Below, piece after piece: positions 47,130 through 56,145 of a DNA stretch of 64,000 nt. Under the pieces are notes generated by a model. That model had not been told where the DNA came from, made no database searches, and was given only the letters and a program-made list of their open reading frames with translations. This stretch comes from Streptomyces katrae (lineage in GTDB: Bacteria; Actinomycetota; Actinomycetes; Streptomycetales; Streptomycetaceae). A program made the translations under genes and the position numbers. How positions within the stretch are numbered: the first letter of the stretch is position 1; every line of letters begins with the position of its first letter. The DNA is taken from assembly GCF_002028425.1 (NCBI RefSeq), contig NZ_CP020042.1, positions 620,001-684,000 of the forward strand, in the 5' to 3' direction.

Positions 47130-48680
47130 TCAAGCCCAGGGCCTTCGCATGACGAAGGAAGCCTGGTCGGCGAAGGCCCGAGTGCCGTCGGAGCCATCGA
47201 GCCAGATGCCACCGTCGCGGTGGCGGAGGACGGAACCGGGATAGTTGTGCGCGTGCAAGCTCACCGACCCGGCGACCGCCCCGGGGGTCGGACAGAAGGT
47301 GGCGTCCTCACGGAACAGTCCGCTGCCGTCGTTGGTGCTCAGCCGTAGCCGCAGGTCACGATGGCGCAGATAGCGGCCGTCCGCGGCGAGGAAGGTGACG
47401 CACCGAGTGTCGGCCAGCCCCCTGACGACCGTGAAGGTGACCCGCTGCCGCGTCTGCGCGCTGCTGGACGCCGAGGCTCGGCCGAGCGTCGCGAAGTCGC
47501 CGGCATACGTGAGGTACAGGGCGGGCTCGTCCACGGACTCCAGCGACTGTGCGCCCAGCGGAACAGTGCCCGCGACGGCCGGCGGACTCACCGGGGACGG
47601 TCCGGCCGGCGTGATGGTGCTCGACGGGATCGGCGTGGGATGGCCGGCCGTGGGAGCGGCGATGACGCCGGGCACCCGATGCGCCGGTTCGGGCCAGGTC
47701 ACGTAGGTGGCGGTCCCGGTGACGAGGACCGCGCCGGCGGCGAGGGCCACCAGCGGATGAGCGGTCACCGCGTGGAGTTTGCCGATCAGCAGGCTGTGCA
47801 GACTGCCTCCGCCCGTCGCCGTGCCGACGGCGACGGGTGCCGTGGCCAGCCCGGCGGCGCTCGCGGCCGTACCCGACAGCAGGCCCTTGGCGGCCAGGGC
47901 GGCGACGAGCCCGGCCGGGACCGCCAGGGGTGCGAGACCGAGGAGCAGTCGCTCGACCGGAACCCGTTCTGTCGTCGTCGCCCCGCAGACCGGGCATCCG
48001 CGGGTGTGCCGCGCGATCCGCTTGCGCCACACCGATGTACGCAGCCCGTCCCAGCCGATGATGGCCTCGTCCAACTGCGGACAGCGCGGGTCGGCCTCCA
48101 ACGCGGCAACGATCGTCCGGCTCAGTTCCAGCTGCTCGCGCATGCGTTGCAGGCGCACTCCGACGTGGGCGACCGTGAGCCCCGTCGCGGCGGCGATGTC
48201 GTCACGGCTCAGCAAGCCGGCGCCTTCCTGCCACCACAGCGACAGCAGCACCCGATGGTCCGGGTCGAGCCACCGGCCGGCTTCGACAACCTGACGGCGC
48301 TCGTCCGACACATGCAGACGCAGAATCGTCATGTCCCCGGGTTCGGCGCCGGCGTCCGGTATCTGGTGTGCCTCGTCGATGACCGTGCTCCGGCCGGCGA
48401 AGGCGCGTTGCCGGTGCCGGTGGTTACCGATCTGGCGGAGCGTGATCGAGACCAGCCAGGACCGGAAGCTCTCCGGGGCACGCAGGGCAGGCAGGTCGCG
48501 CACCACGCGCAGCAGGGTTTCCTGGACGACGTCGTCGACGTCGGCATGTCCGTTCAGCGCTCGCCCGACGATGTTGTAGAGCAGCGGCAGGTACGCGGCG
48601 ATCAGCTCCTCGCGCGCCCGATCGTCACCGGCCTGCGCCGCGACGACCAGCCCCGCGTGGTCCGCATTCATGAGTTCCAT
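47130..48680 (-). CDS. Sigma-70 (ECF-like) factor fused to a membrane segment and AbfB domain
   Basis: 516 residues from ATG 48680 with GGAGGT upstream. Residues 1-190 are a sigma factor: YLPLLYNIVGRALNGHADVDDVVQETLLRVVRDLPALRAPESFRSWL (read in parts) is region 2, and LSRDDIAAATGLTVAHVGVRLQRMREQL is region 4. An HTRGCPVCG zinc-finger-like piece follows, then a hydrophobic segment (PLVALAAGAVLVTGTATYV), a Pro/Thr-rich spacer and a C-terminal AbfB (CBM42-like) domain (YLRHRDLRLRLSTNDGSGLFREDATFC; SVLRHRDGGIWL). AbfB domains bind arabinofuranose side chains. The protein could sense arabinan outside the cell and release or direct its own sigma domain. Confidence 0.93.
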   Translation of the reverse strand: MELMNADHAGLVVAAQAGDDRAREELIAAYLPLLYNIVGRALNGHADVDDVVQETLLRVVRDLPALRAPESFRSWLVSITLRQIGNHRHRQRAFAGRSTVIDEAHQIPDAGAEPGDMTILRLHVSDERRQVVEAGRWLDPDHRVLLSLWWQEGAGLLSRDDIAAATGLTVAHVGVRLQRMREQLELSRTIVAALEADPRCPQLDEAIIGWDGLRTSVWRKRIARHTRGCPVCGATTTERVPVERLLLGLAPLAVPAGLVAALAAKGLLSGTAASAAGLATAPVAVGTATGGGSLHSLLIGKLHAVTAHPLVALAAGAVLVTGTATYVTWPEPAHRVPGVIAAPTAGHPTPIPSSTITPAGPSPVSPPAVAGTVPLGAQSLESVDEPALYLTYAGDFATLGRASASSSAQTRQRVTFTVVRGLADTRCVTFLAADGRYLRHRDLRLRLSTNDGSGLFREDATFCPTPGAVAGSVSLHAHNYPGSVLRHRDGGIWLDGSDGTRAFADQASFVMRRPWA

Positions 48681-48850
48681 TCCCACCTCCTTCAACCGCG
48701 GCCGGACGCTCGCCGCGAAGGGCGTCAGCTGGTGCGGCTCCGGGTGTGTCCGCAAGCCGCCGTCTTGGATCGCGCCGAGAGGGCTCCTGGAGGAGGCGAT
48801 CGGCTTGCGCCCGCGACGCCCCTGACTCTCGGCCGGAACCCGGCCGGTCC

Positions 48851-49627
48851 TCACCGTGCCGGGGTGAACCTTCCCCAGACCGCGACGGAGCCGCCCGGGG
48901 TCTGCGTGTCGACGCGGTAGCCGTCGTCCTTGGCGTTGCGCACGCCGGTGGCGTGGTTGTACTGGCCGGCGAATTCATGCTGCCCGGTCGGCACGGTACG
49001 GCCCGGTTTGAGGACCCAGCGGTAGACCAGCGCTCCGCCGGCCTCCTGAACGGTGACGATGAAGTCTTCACTCGGCAGGGTGCGCCAGTTGCCGGTGTTC
49101 TGCACGCCGCCGGTTTGGGCGATGCGCAGTTCCACGGTGAGCGAGGTGAGCGGCTGTGTGGTCTTGAGAGTGAGGTTGCTCTGGGCCCAGTAGACGGTGC
49201 TGTGCGGATCGACCGAGCCGTCCGACGACAGGGGCCCGTTCTGAACCCGGCTGCTGGGCAGCGGAGTGGGGCGCGGGCCGACCGGGGCCGTGGTGGTCGG
49301 AGTCGGGGCCGGGGCGGCGGGGGTGGTGGGAGCAGAGGGCGTCGGACGGGAAGGAGACGTAGGGGACGGGGTCGCGGGGGTGGTGGCGCTGTCCGACGGT
49401 GGCGGAGTGCGGACGATGCCCGCGACCGCGAGACCACCCGTGGCCAGGGTGGCGGTGATGGCGAGGACTGCGAGGGTGACCTTGGGCCAGGATCTCGCGA
49501 TGGACGGTGTCCGGTGACGGACGGTGCCGTCGGCCGCCCCGCGTTCCACGCGGGCCAGCATCCGGGCGCGATCGGGCTGGTGGGCCTCGGCGGCGTCGCG
49601 CAGCCGACGGGTGATGTCCTCGTTCAC
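48851..49627 (-). CDS. Anti-sigma-like membrane protein with extracellular sensor domain
   Basis: 258 residues from GTG 49627, overlapping the stop of the sigma gene (GTGA). An N-terminal cytoplasmic stretch (EDITRRLRDAAEAHQPDRARMLARVERG) could hold the sigma factor. One membrane helix follows (VTLAVLAITATLATGGLAVAGIV). A long Pro/Thr/Ser linker leads to a beta-rich domain (STVYWAQSNLTLKTTQPLTS, LTVELRIAQTGGVQN, GQHEFAGQYNHATGVRNAKDD) that looks like a carbohydrate-binding module. The layout parallels the RsgI-type anti-sigmas of clostridia, which sense polysaccharide through a CBM. Likely partner: the ECF sigma encoded immediately upstream. Confidence 0.85.
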   Translation of the reverse strand: MNEDITRRLRDAAEAHQPDRARMLARVERGAADGTVRHRTPSIARSWPKVTLAVLAITATLATGGLAVAGIVRTPPPSDSATTPATPSPTSPSRPTPSAPTTPAAPAPTPTTTAPVGPRPTPLPSSRVQNGPLSSDGSVDPHSTVYWAQSNLTLKTTQPLTSLTVELRIAQTGGVQNTGNWRTLPSEDFIVTVQEAGGALVYRWVLKPGRTVPTGQHEFAGQYNHATGVRNAKDDGYRVDTQTPGGSVAVWGRFTPAR

Positions 49628-50154
49628 CGGTTCCTCCTCCCCGCCACCAGGTCGCCGGCCGCTCGTGTGCCAAGTATCCGTTCCAACTCGGCCATTCCCT
49701 TCGAGGTCTGGCTCTTGACCGTACCGACCGATATGCCCAGCGCCGCCGCGGTGTCCTTCTCCGAGAGGTCGAAGGCGTGGCGCAGCACCACGCACGACCG
49801 CTTCCGGAACGGCAGCCGGGCGAGCGCCGTACGTACGTCCAGCACGGCCGCCACGTCCGGCCCCGCCACCTGCTCCGGACTGCGGGACCAGAACAGCGCG
49901 ATCCGGCGCCGCTCGCGCACCGCACTGCGGATCCGTTCCCGCGCCATGTGGGCGACCACGCCGCGAGCGTAGGCGAGCGGGTGGTCAGCCTTGCGAAGCC
50001 GGTCCCAGCGCTGCCACAGGGCGGCCAGGGCATCCGCGGCGAGGTCGTCGGCCGCGTCCGTCTCGCCGGTCAGGAGATGGGCGAGACGGGCCAGTTCGGC
50101 GTAGTGGCGTTCGAAGAAGTCGTGAAACTCCGCGGACGCGTCATGAAGGAGCAT
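49624..50154 (-). CDS. ECF sigma factor, SigE-like family
   Basis: 176 residues from ATG 50154. Region 2: FFERHYAELARLAHLLTGETDAADDLAADALAALWQRWDRL (read in parts). Region 4: ALARLPFRKRSCVVLRHAFDLSEKDTAAALGISVGTVKSQTSKGMAEL. This is the SigE-family group (M50/SigE-type) common in actinomycetes, usually paired with a cognate anti-sigma in the next gene, as here. A LacI-type operator lies 27 bases upstream of its start, which would tie its synthesis to the same sugar signal as the transporter and ara genes. A candidate target is the promoter shared by the expansin and GH74 genes. Confidence 0.93.
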   Translation of the reverse strand: MLLHDASAEFHDFFERHYAELARLAHLLTGETDAADDLAADALAALWQRWDRLRKADHPLAYARGVVAHMARERIRSAVRERRRIALFWSRSPEQVAGPDVAAVLDVRTALARLPFRKRSCVVLRHAFDLSEKDTAAALGISVGTVKSQTSKGMAELERILGTRAAGDLVAGRRNR

Positions 50155-50180
50155 CTCCCCCGGTCGCCCTCTCCCTGCTA

Positions 50181-50197
50181 TGTGCGCGTTAACAATC
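50181..50197. promoter_or_regulatory. LacI-type operator before the ECF sigma gene
   Basis: TGTGCGCGTTAACAATC differs in one base from the site at 56131-56147 (TGTGAGCGTTAACAATC). It lies 27 bases before the sigma ATG, so binding would block transcription. Confidence 0.65.
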
Positions 50198-50282
50198 GGC
50201 TCGAGCGTAACAGTGCCCGTCACCGCGGCCGGACAGTGGCCGACCGCGGGGGCAGAGCCGTGACGGTGGGTGGACGGCACGG

Positions 50283-51236
50283 TCAATGCCGGGCAAACTG
50301 GACGCGGGTCTGTTGCGCGACGTCCGGTTTCAGTGCGATCCCCTCGACGGTCAGTTGTTCTCCGTAGAGGTCGGTGACCCTGATCGCTCCGCCGCATCCG
50401 CTGCCGTCGGCGGAGAGGAAGTAGTTGTAGTCGGTGCGGGGCAGTTTCCGCCAGCCGCTGGCGGTCCGGAGTTCGAGCACCGCCACCGGGTTCCGATGCC
50501 CGATCGCCTGGACGCCGCACCAAGAACGGCTGGACCCGGTCTTGTACCGGATGGAGAGCGTGTCGGGCGCGGCGGGGCTCAGCAGCGTCCAGGTGATCGG
50601 GATCCGGCCGAGTGAGGGGTCCGCGAGCTTGGCGAAGGCCTGTTGGCTGAGGTCGAGTTGCCCCGGTGCGCAGGGCAGGGGGCACTCGTTGACGATCCGC
50701 ACCGTGATGGAGTTCCCGTTGGCGGCGCGGACCCGCACGTACGCCCCGCACGCTTTGGCCGACTCGTAGTCGGTGTGGTTCATCGCCGCGATCATGAGAT
50801 CACCGGACGGTCCGTACAGGCAGGCACCATTGCCGTCACCCGCGGCATAGGAAGTCGCGACTCCCTGGTAGCTGACCGAGGGCTTGATCCGTCCCGCCGA
50901 AGAGGCCGGCGACTGCGTGCGTGCCGGGCTGGAGGCCGAGGGCGTCGGGACACCGGCGGCTGACGGCGGGGGCGGGCTCGTGACCGTCGGCTCCGTCGAT
51001 GCGGTCGCGGCGCCGGCCTCTGCTGCCGGCGACCCGGAACTGGACGGTGCGTTCGTTGGGGCAGCCGCTACGGATGCGCCGGTGGGAAGCCCGGCACCGG
51101 ACCGGCTCCCGGGGAGGAGCGTGAGGGCCAGGCAGGCCAGCGCACCGACTGCCGTCACCGCCAACGGAATGCCGACGGCCGCCCCGCGTCTGCGCCGCGG
51201 CCGCGGCGCACCGTGTTTCGTTGTCCTCATGCCCAT
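50283..51236 (-). CDS. Expansin-like secreted protein
   Basis: 317 residues from ATG 51236; ATG 51230 is also possible. A signal-anchor-like segment (AAVGIPLAVTAVGALACLALTLL) and a Ser/Pro/Ala-rich linker precede the two expansin domains. The first is the double-psi beta barrel: GVATSYAAGDGNGACLYGPSG, AMNHTDYESAKACGAYVRV, GNSITVRIVNECPLPCAPGQLDLSQQAFAKLADPSLG with the conserved Asp of DLS. The second is a CBM63-like domain (ITWTLLSPA, YKTGSSRSWCGVQAIGHRNPVAVLEL). Expansins loosen cellulose-xyloglucan contacts without hydrolysis. The GGCAACC-17-CACTGA promoter lies directly upstream and is shared with the GH74 gene. Confidence 0.92.
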   Translation of the reverse strand: MGMRTTKHGAPRPRRRRGAAVGIPLAVTAVGALACLALTLLPGSRSGAGLPTGASVAAAPTNAPSSSGSPAAEAGAATASTEPTVTSPPPPSAAGVPTPSASSPARTQSPASSAGRIKPSVSYQGVATSYAAGDGNGACLYGPSGDLMIAAMNHTDYESAKACGAYVRVRAANGNSITVRIVNECPLPCAPGQLDLSQQAFAKLADPSLGRIPITWTLLSPAAPDTLSIRYKTGSSRSWCGVQAIGHRNPVAVLELRTASGWRKLPRTDYNYFLSADGSGCGGAIRVTDLYGEQLTVEGIALKPDVAQQTRVQFARH

Positions 51237-51268
51237 CCGTTCGGTAGATCGAGTCGACGTCGCACTTA

Positions 51269-51298
51269 TCAGTGGCCGCCGAAGGCGAAAAGGTTGCC
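51269..51298 (-). promoter_or_regulatory. ECF-type promoter of the expansin gene
   Basis: On the minus strand GGCAACC (51298-51292) is followed after 17 bases by CACTGA (51274-51269). The same elements with the same spacing, embedded in GCGGCAACCTTTTC and GGCGGC, lie before GH74 at 54163-54192. The start codon is about 33 bases after the -10. Confidence 0.7.
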
Positions 51299-51397
51299 GC
51301 TCCGGTCCGCTCCGGTCCGGTCCGGAACGGTCCGGTGCCGATGTCGCCGAGACCGGGGCGGGCGCCGCGCACGGCCGCCCGCCCCGGCCCGGGGCGA

Positions 51398-54046
51398 TCA
51401 GGACACGTCGCCGTACACCACGCCACGGCCGTAGCCGCCCAGGTAGACCCGGCCGTACACGTCCGGGTCGCCGATGATGACGGAGATGACGCTCCCGCCG
51501 AACTGGTGCTGGTCGTCGTTGATCCGGACCCAGGTCGAACCGCCGTCGATGGAGCGGAACACCCCCGTGACGCCCTTCAGCGTCCCGCTGAGGTAGAGAG
51601 CCTGGTAGGCGGCGCCCGGGGCGGGCTTGCCGAAGCCGACACCGTGCGCCTGCTGCACGCCGGCGAGCTTGTTGAAGCTCGCCCCGCCATTGGTGGAGTG
51701 CAGGAGTCCGTTGCCTCCGCCTGTGATCCACAGGTCACCGGCGACGCCCGGGGCCGCCTTGAGCTGTCCGTCACCCAGGCCGGTGGCCCGGGCGGTGAAG
51801 CTCTTGCCGCCATCGGCGCTCGCGTACAGGGTGCCGCCCTTGAGGGCGTAGAACGTGTTCGCCGACGAACGGTCGGCCACCACGGCCGAGTCCGCGGGCA
51901 GACCGGAGGCGGCCGTCCAGGTCGCACCGTGGTTCGTCGAGCGGAACGGCCTCTGGCCCGCGGGCGTCCAGACGACGGCGGCGCCGTCCGCCGAGACCGC
52001 CACGGCCCCGCCGCCCGCTCCGTGCACGGGTTCCCCGGCGAACGGCGTCCAGCCGGCCCCGCCGTCGGTCGAATAGGCGCCGTGCTGCTCGCCACCGAGA
52101 CCGACCCGGACCACGAACCCCGGCTTCGCCTGCGCGAAGTCGATGCCGGTGGTGTTGGAGAACAGCGGTCCGGAGAGTGCTTTGGCGGGTACCTTGGTCA
52201 GGTCCTCGTGCCGGAATCCGCTGACATCGCCGAGCGCACTGATCAGCGGGAGGCCCGGGGGCTTGATCAGCCCGAGGACCGCGGTCTCCTCCAGCCCCTT
52301 GGCCGGGACCGTCCAGTGCGTGGCACCCCCCTTGTCCGCCGCGGTCACGTCGTTGCTGCCCCATATCCCCGACCCGGTGCCGTACAGCACGTGCCCGGAG
52401 TCGAAGGGGTTGATGGCCAGCGCGCCCATCCAGTGCCCGATGCCCGTGCCCACGTACGGCGCAGCGGAGTTGTCCCGCACCGAGGTCGCGCCGAGCGCCT
52501 TCCAGGAGGCGCCGCCGTCGGTCGACCGGTACACCTCGTCCGAGGGCCACCAGCGGTCCAGCGTGGTGACCATCACCGTGGACGGGCGCTGCGGATCGAC
52601 AGCCAGCCCGGCGAAGCCGTAACCACCGCTGGACGGTGAGATGTTCTTCCAGGCCCCGGTGGACGGCGTGTACTTCCACACGGAACCGGCCGTCACACCG
52701 TTGGGGCCCGGGGCATTGGTGTACGTCAGATACAGCGAGCCGTCACCGGACAGCACACCGTGCTGCGGCAGCTGCCCCGTGGGCTGGCCGGCCACGGCCT
52801 GCCAGCTGCTGCCGCCGTCGGTGGAGCGGTACAGCGAGGTGGTCTTGTCGGCCACCCCGACGTAGATCGTCCGGCTGCCGGCCGGGCCGAAGGTCACGAA
52901 GGACAGGCCGACGCCGCTGCTCGCACCGTCCTTGACGGGGAAGGCGGCGACCTGGCTCCAGGTCACGCCGTAGTCGGTGCTGCGCCAGAGCCCGTTCTTG
53001 CGGGTGCCCAGGTAGAGCGTGCCGTGGTTGGCGGGGTCCACCACCAGCCGCTCGCCCATGGACCGGCCGTCCTCGTTGCCGCCCAGTTTGAACGGCAGGT
53101 CGGTGCGCTGGAACGTCTTGCCCTGGTCGGTGGAGCGGAGGATAGCGCCGTTGCCCGCCCAGTCATTGGTGTAGGTGCCGCTCGCGAGGTACAGGCGGTT
53201 CGGGTCGACGGGGTCGGTCGCCAGGCTCTCGATCCCGAGCAGGTTCCAGTCGGATCCACCGATCCAGTCGGTCAACGAGGTCCATTGGGCGGCGGTCGCG
53301 TCCCAGCGGTAGGCACCGCCGATGTCGGTCCGGGCGTACAGCAGGTCCTTGCGGGCGGGGTTGAAGACCAGCCCGGTGACGAACCCGCCACCGACGATCT
53401 GCGCGTTGTGCCAGGTGTACCTGCCCGAGCCGGCCACCGTCACCAGCTTCCACTGCTGGTTGGTGCTGCCCCGGTCGGCGTACTGGATGAGCGGCGCCCC
53501 CTCGCCGGTGGAGCCGCCCCACACGTCCAGCACCATGCCGTTGCTCCGGGAGACGAACTTCACCGCCCCATCGCCCACGTCCTGCATCTTCCACTGCTGC
53601 GTGGCAAAGCCGTGGTCGGTCTGCTGCTCGACGGCCGCCGCGGACTCCTTGGAAGCGCCGCGCACTCCGAGGACCTTGTGGCTGCTGCGGTTCTCCACCT
53701 CGTAGTAGCCGTCCCCCGCCTGCCTCAACCGCCACTGCTGACTCGCGGCACCTGCCACGCGGCTCGCCTGCCGTATCCAGACGCCGTCCGAGGTGTCCGC
53801 CCCCGGCACGTCGAGCACCTTGTCGCTGCGGACAGAGGTCAGCGTGTAGTAGGCGTCGGCATCCACCGTCGCGGCGTTCGAATCGGCCTGCACGAACAGC
53901 AGGTAGGGGCCGAGGACTCCAGGCACGCCCAGCATCAGGCCGATCGATATCCCGCGCCGGCGGTGGCGCCCGCGCGTACGCCGCTCAGCACCAGTCGCGG
54001 CCTTGCGCCGGCTGCGGCCGTCCGCCGTGGGATCCGTCTCGTTCAT
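51398..54046 (-). CDS. RICIN-type lectin domain - GH74 xyloglucanase
   Basis: 882 residues from ATG 54046 (AAGGAG upstream). Arg-rich leader and signal segment (SIGLMLGVPGVLGPYLLFV). Residues 65-205 contain three ricin-like units (SQQWRL, TQQWKM, NQQWKL). From about residue 215 the GH74 double propeller begins: FVTGLVFNPARKDLLYARTDIGGAYRWD (acidic catalytic Asp in RTDIGG), RSTDQGKTFQ, GLGGEQHGAYSTDGGAGW and many S/N-T-D/N-x-G-x-T-W Asp-box repeats. GH74 endo-enzymes cleave xyloglucan. Together with the adjacent expansin it forms a xyloglucan-attacking pair under one ECF-type promoter. Confidence 0.94.
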   Translation of the reverse strand: MNETDPTADGRSRRKAATGAERRTRGRHRRRGISIGLMLGVPGVLGPYLLFVQADSNAATVDADAYYTLTSVRSDKVLDVPGADTSDGVWIRQASRVAGAASQQWRLRQAGDGYYEVENRSSHKVLGVRGASKESAAAVEQQTDHGFATQQWKMQDVGDGAVKFVSRSNGMVLDVWGGSTGEGAPLIQYADRGSTNQQWKLVTVAGSGRYTWHNAQIVGGGFVTGLVFNPARKDLLYARTDIGGAYRWDATAAQWTSLTDWIGGSDWNLLGIESLATDPVDPNRLYLASGTYTNDWAGNGAILRSTDQGKTFQRTDLPFKLGGNEDGRSMGERLVVDPANHGTLYLGTRKNGLWRSTDYGVTWSQVAAFPVKDGASSGVGLSFVTFGPAGSRTIYVGVADKTTSLYRSTDGGSSWQAVAGQPTGQLPQHGVLSGDGSLYLTYTNAPGPNGVTAGSVWKYTPSTGAWKNISPSSGGYGFAGLAVDPQRPSTVMVTTLDRWWPSDEVYRSTDGGASWKALGATSVRDNSAAPYVGTGIGHWMGALAINPFDSGHVLYGTGSGIWGSNDVTAADKGGATHWTVPAKGLEETAVLGLIKPPGLPLISALGDVSGFRHEDLTKVPAKALSGPLFSNTTGIDFAQAKPGFVVRVGLGGEQHGAYSTDGGAGWTPFAGEPVHGAGGGAVAVSADGAAVVWTPAGQRPFRSTNHGATWTAASGLPADSAVVADRSSANTFYALKGGTLYASADGGKSFTARATGLGDGQLKAAPGVAGDLWITGGGNGLLHSTNGGASFNKLAGVQQAHGVGFGKPAPGAAYQALYLSGTLKGVTGVFRSIDGGSTWVRINDDQHQFGGSVISVIIGDPDVYGRVYLGGYGRGVVYGDVS

Positions 54047-54162
54047 GGGGGCTACTCCTTGCTTCGGCCCTGCCCCGTACAACCGCTCAGGTCAGCGGTG
54101 CGCGGCGGCATGCGGCGGGAGATCGGGCGACCCGCGGGTGTGATCGCCTTCTGGTGTGCCCG

Positions 54163-54192
54163 TCAGTTGCCGCCGCTCCGGAAAAGGTTGCC
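54163..54192 (-). promoter_or_regulatory. ECF-type promoter of the GH74 gene
   Basis: On the minus strand GGCAACC (54192-54186), 17 bases, AACTGA (54168-54163). It is the same promoter type as at 51269. The leader to ATG 54046 is about 110 bases. Confidence 0.65.
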
Positions 54193-54333
54193 GCCCGCCG
54201 AAGTCCGGTACGGGCCACTGAGACCGCGTCGTTCCAGCGTCAGATCGGGGAGGGGGGAGGCTGTCGCGTCCGTTCAGCAGCCCGCCTCGTGCGCGGCGGT
54301 TTCCGACGGCAGGCTGGGCGAAGAGCTGAGACC

Positions 54334-54440
54334 TCATCGGAGGGACTTCGCCAGCGTGGTGGCGCCGTTGAGCAGGTGCTCCAGCGGCCCGCGCCGAAAG
54401 AATCGGGACCAGGCCGCGGTGAACACGAGGGCTGGGCCGG
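54334..54440 (-). pseudogene. DUF418 membrane-protein C-terminal scrap
   Basis: The minus frame ends WSRFFRRGPLEHLLNGATT followed by LAKSLR and a stop, which matches the usual DUF418 terminus (WxRxFRRGPLExLWR). No membrane segments precede it. Confidence 0.4.
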
Positions 54441-55038
54441 AGACGGCCGGGGCTTGGGGCGCTTGGCGCCCGGAGAGGAAGGCTTCGGATGTGTGTGGGG
54501 GCGACCGGGTGGGCACGGGCACGCCGCTGTGGCGGCTCCTGCCGCCTGCGGCCGTCGACGCGGGCTTGACGGCCCTCGCCGCATTCGCACGTGGATCAAG
54601 CTCTTCGACGAGAGAACCCCCGCGGCCGTGCCGGGCTGCTGCTGCGCAGGCACTCTCCGTGACCCATCTTCCAGGGCGAACTGCAGGCCCCCCGGCTCGA
54701 CCGAGACCCCGCCCGGGCACGTTCGGCCGCGCCGTCACACTCCGCACCCCAGGAGGTTGCCTCAAACACGACGGCAATCACCCAATGCCATCGCATGACT
54801 ACCCTGGAGGCTGGACTGGGCGTGCCGAGGCCGCCCCGGGGGCGGACCTCGCAGGCTGCGACAGGCCATGTGATCGCGAACAAATACACTCTCGTGAGCA
54901 CTCGTGAGACAGTCGTAAGGTCTGCGAAGCCCTGCGCCATCGACCGGATCCCGACAGCGGTCCAACCGCCGAGCGCCGTCACTCGTAGGCACTGGGCGGC
55001 TGTGAACCATACTGGTACGACCGATGAGGGGGCCTTGA
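54441..55038. promoter_or_regulatory. Intergenic region upstream of the LacI gene
   Basis: No gene is supported. CTCGTGAG occurs at 54891-54898 and 54901-54908, about 140 bases before the LacI start. This 10-bp-period repeat could be a control site. No copy of the LacI-type operator is present, so the regulator does not obviously repress itself here. Confidence 0.4.
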
Positions 55039-56067
55039 GTGGGAACTGCAAGCACCGAGCCGGAGTCCCGCCAGCCCGTGATGGCGGATGTGGCGCGGGT
55101 CGCCGGCGTCTCCCACCAGACCGTGTCCCGGGTGCTGAACGGTGCACCGCACGTCCGGCCCGACACCCGGGACCGGGTGCTCGCCGCCATCCGGGAGCTG
55201 GACTACCGTCCCAACTCGGCAGCCCGCGCGCTGGTCACCCGCCGCTCCCAGACCCTGGGGGTGGTCAGTTTCGGCAGCGCACTCTACGGGCCCGCCTCGA
55301 TGCTGGACGGGATCGAGCAGGCCGCGCGCAGTGCCGGGTACTTCGTCAGCGTCGCCAGCCTGCGTTCCCTGGACAGCCGCTCCGTACAGGAGGCGGTGGA
55401 CCGGCTCCGCGACCAGGGCGTGGAGGGCATCGTCGTCATCGCGCCGCAGATCTCGGCGGTGAGCGCGGTGGCGAAGCTGTCCAGCGCGGTGCCGGTGGTC
55501 GCGGTCGGATCGGGCAGCCAGTCCCGAGTGCCGATGGTGGCCGTCGACAACGAGTCGGGGGCGCTGGCAGCCACCCGACACCTGCTCGACCTCGGGCATG
55601 CCACGGTCCACCACGTCGCCGGCCCCCCCGGCTGGCTGGAGACCAAGACCCGACAGGACGGCTGGCGCAAGGCCCTCGAGGCCGGCGGCGCCGAGGTGCC
55701 ACCGGTACAGAGCGGCGACTGGAGCGCGAGGTCCGGGTACGAGGCCGGACTACGGATCGCCGAGGATCCTCTGGTCACGGCGGTCTTCTGCGCCAACGAC
55801 CACATGGCCCTCGGCCTGCTCCGCGCGTTCCATGAGGCGGGACGGGCGATTCCGGGGGACATCAGCGTGGTCGGGTTCGACGACATTCCCGAAGCCGCGT
55901 ACTTCGCCCCACCGCTGACCACCGTGCGTCAGGACTTCGGTGAGCTGGGACGCCGCGCTCTTGAGCTGCTGGTGGAGGAGCTGACCGGCGTCGGCCACGC
56001 CCGCAGCCACGTGCTGATCTCGCCGGAGATGGTGCTGCGGCGCAGCGCCGGCCCGGTGGCGCGTTAG
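55039..56067 (+). CDS. LacI-family transcriptional repressor
   Basis: 342 residues from GTG 55039. The helix-turn-helix is typical (VMADVARVAGVSHQTVSRVLNGAPHVRPDTRDRVLAAIRELDYRPNSAARAL, read in parts), followed by a periplasmic-binding-type effector domain (QTLGVVSFGSALYGPASML; VPVVAVGSG; TAVFCANDHMALGLLRAFHEAG; ISVVGFDDIPEAAYFAPPLTTVRQD). It should repress in the absence of sugar and release on binding arabinose or an arabinoside. Matching TTGT-AGCG-T-ACAA palindromes lie before the ABC transporter (56130), the ara operon (60990) and the ECF sigma gene (50180), outlining a regulon. Confidence 0.94.
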   Translation: MGTASTEPESRQPVMADVARVAGVSHQTVSRVLNGAPHVRPDTRDRVLAAIRELDYRPNSAARALVTRRSQTLGVVSFGSALYGPASMLDGIEQAARSAGYFVSVASLRSLDSRSVQEAVDRLRDQGVEGIVVIAPQISAVSAVAKLSSAVPVVAVGSGSQSRVPMVAVDNESGALAATRHLLDLGHATVHHVAGPPGWLETKTRQDGWRKALEAGGAEVPPVQSGDWSARSGYEAGLRIAEDPLVTAVFCANDHMALGLLRAFHEAGRAIPGDISVVGFDDIPEAAYFAPPLTTVRQDFGELGRRALELLVEELTGVGHARSHVLISPEMVLRRSAGPVAR

Positions 56068-56129
56068 GCCGCCCGCGGACGGCCTGGTCAAGATTGGGTA
56101 ACGGCATGGCGGTCCCCTTGTCCATGGAA

Positions 56130-56145
56130 TTGTGAGCGTTAACAA
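56130..56145. promoter_or_regulatory. LacI-type operator before the ABC transporter
   Basis: TTGTGAGCGTTAACAA matches the perfect palindrome at 60990 in 14 of 16 bases. It lies just after the LacI gene, 206 bases before the binding-protein start. Confidence 0.75.
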
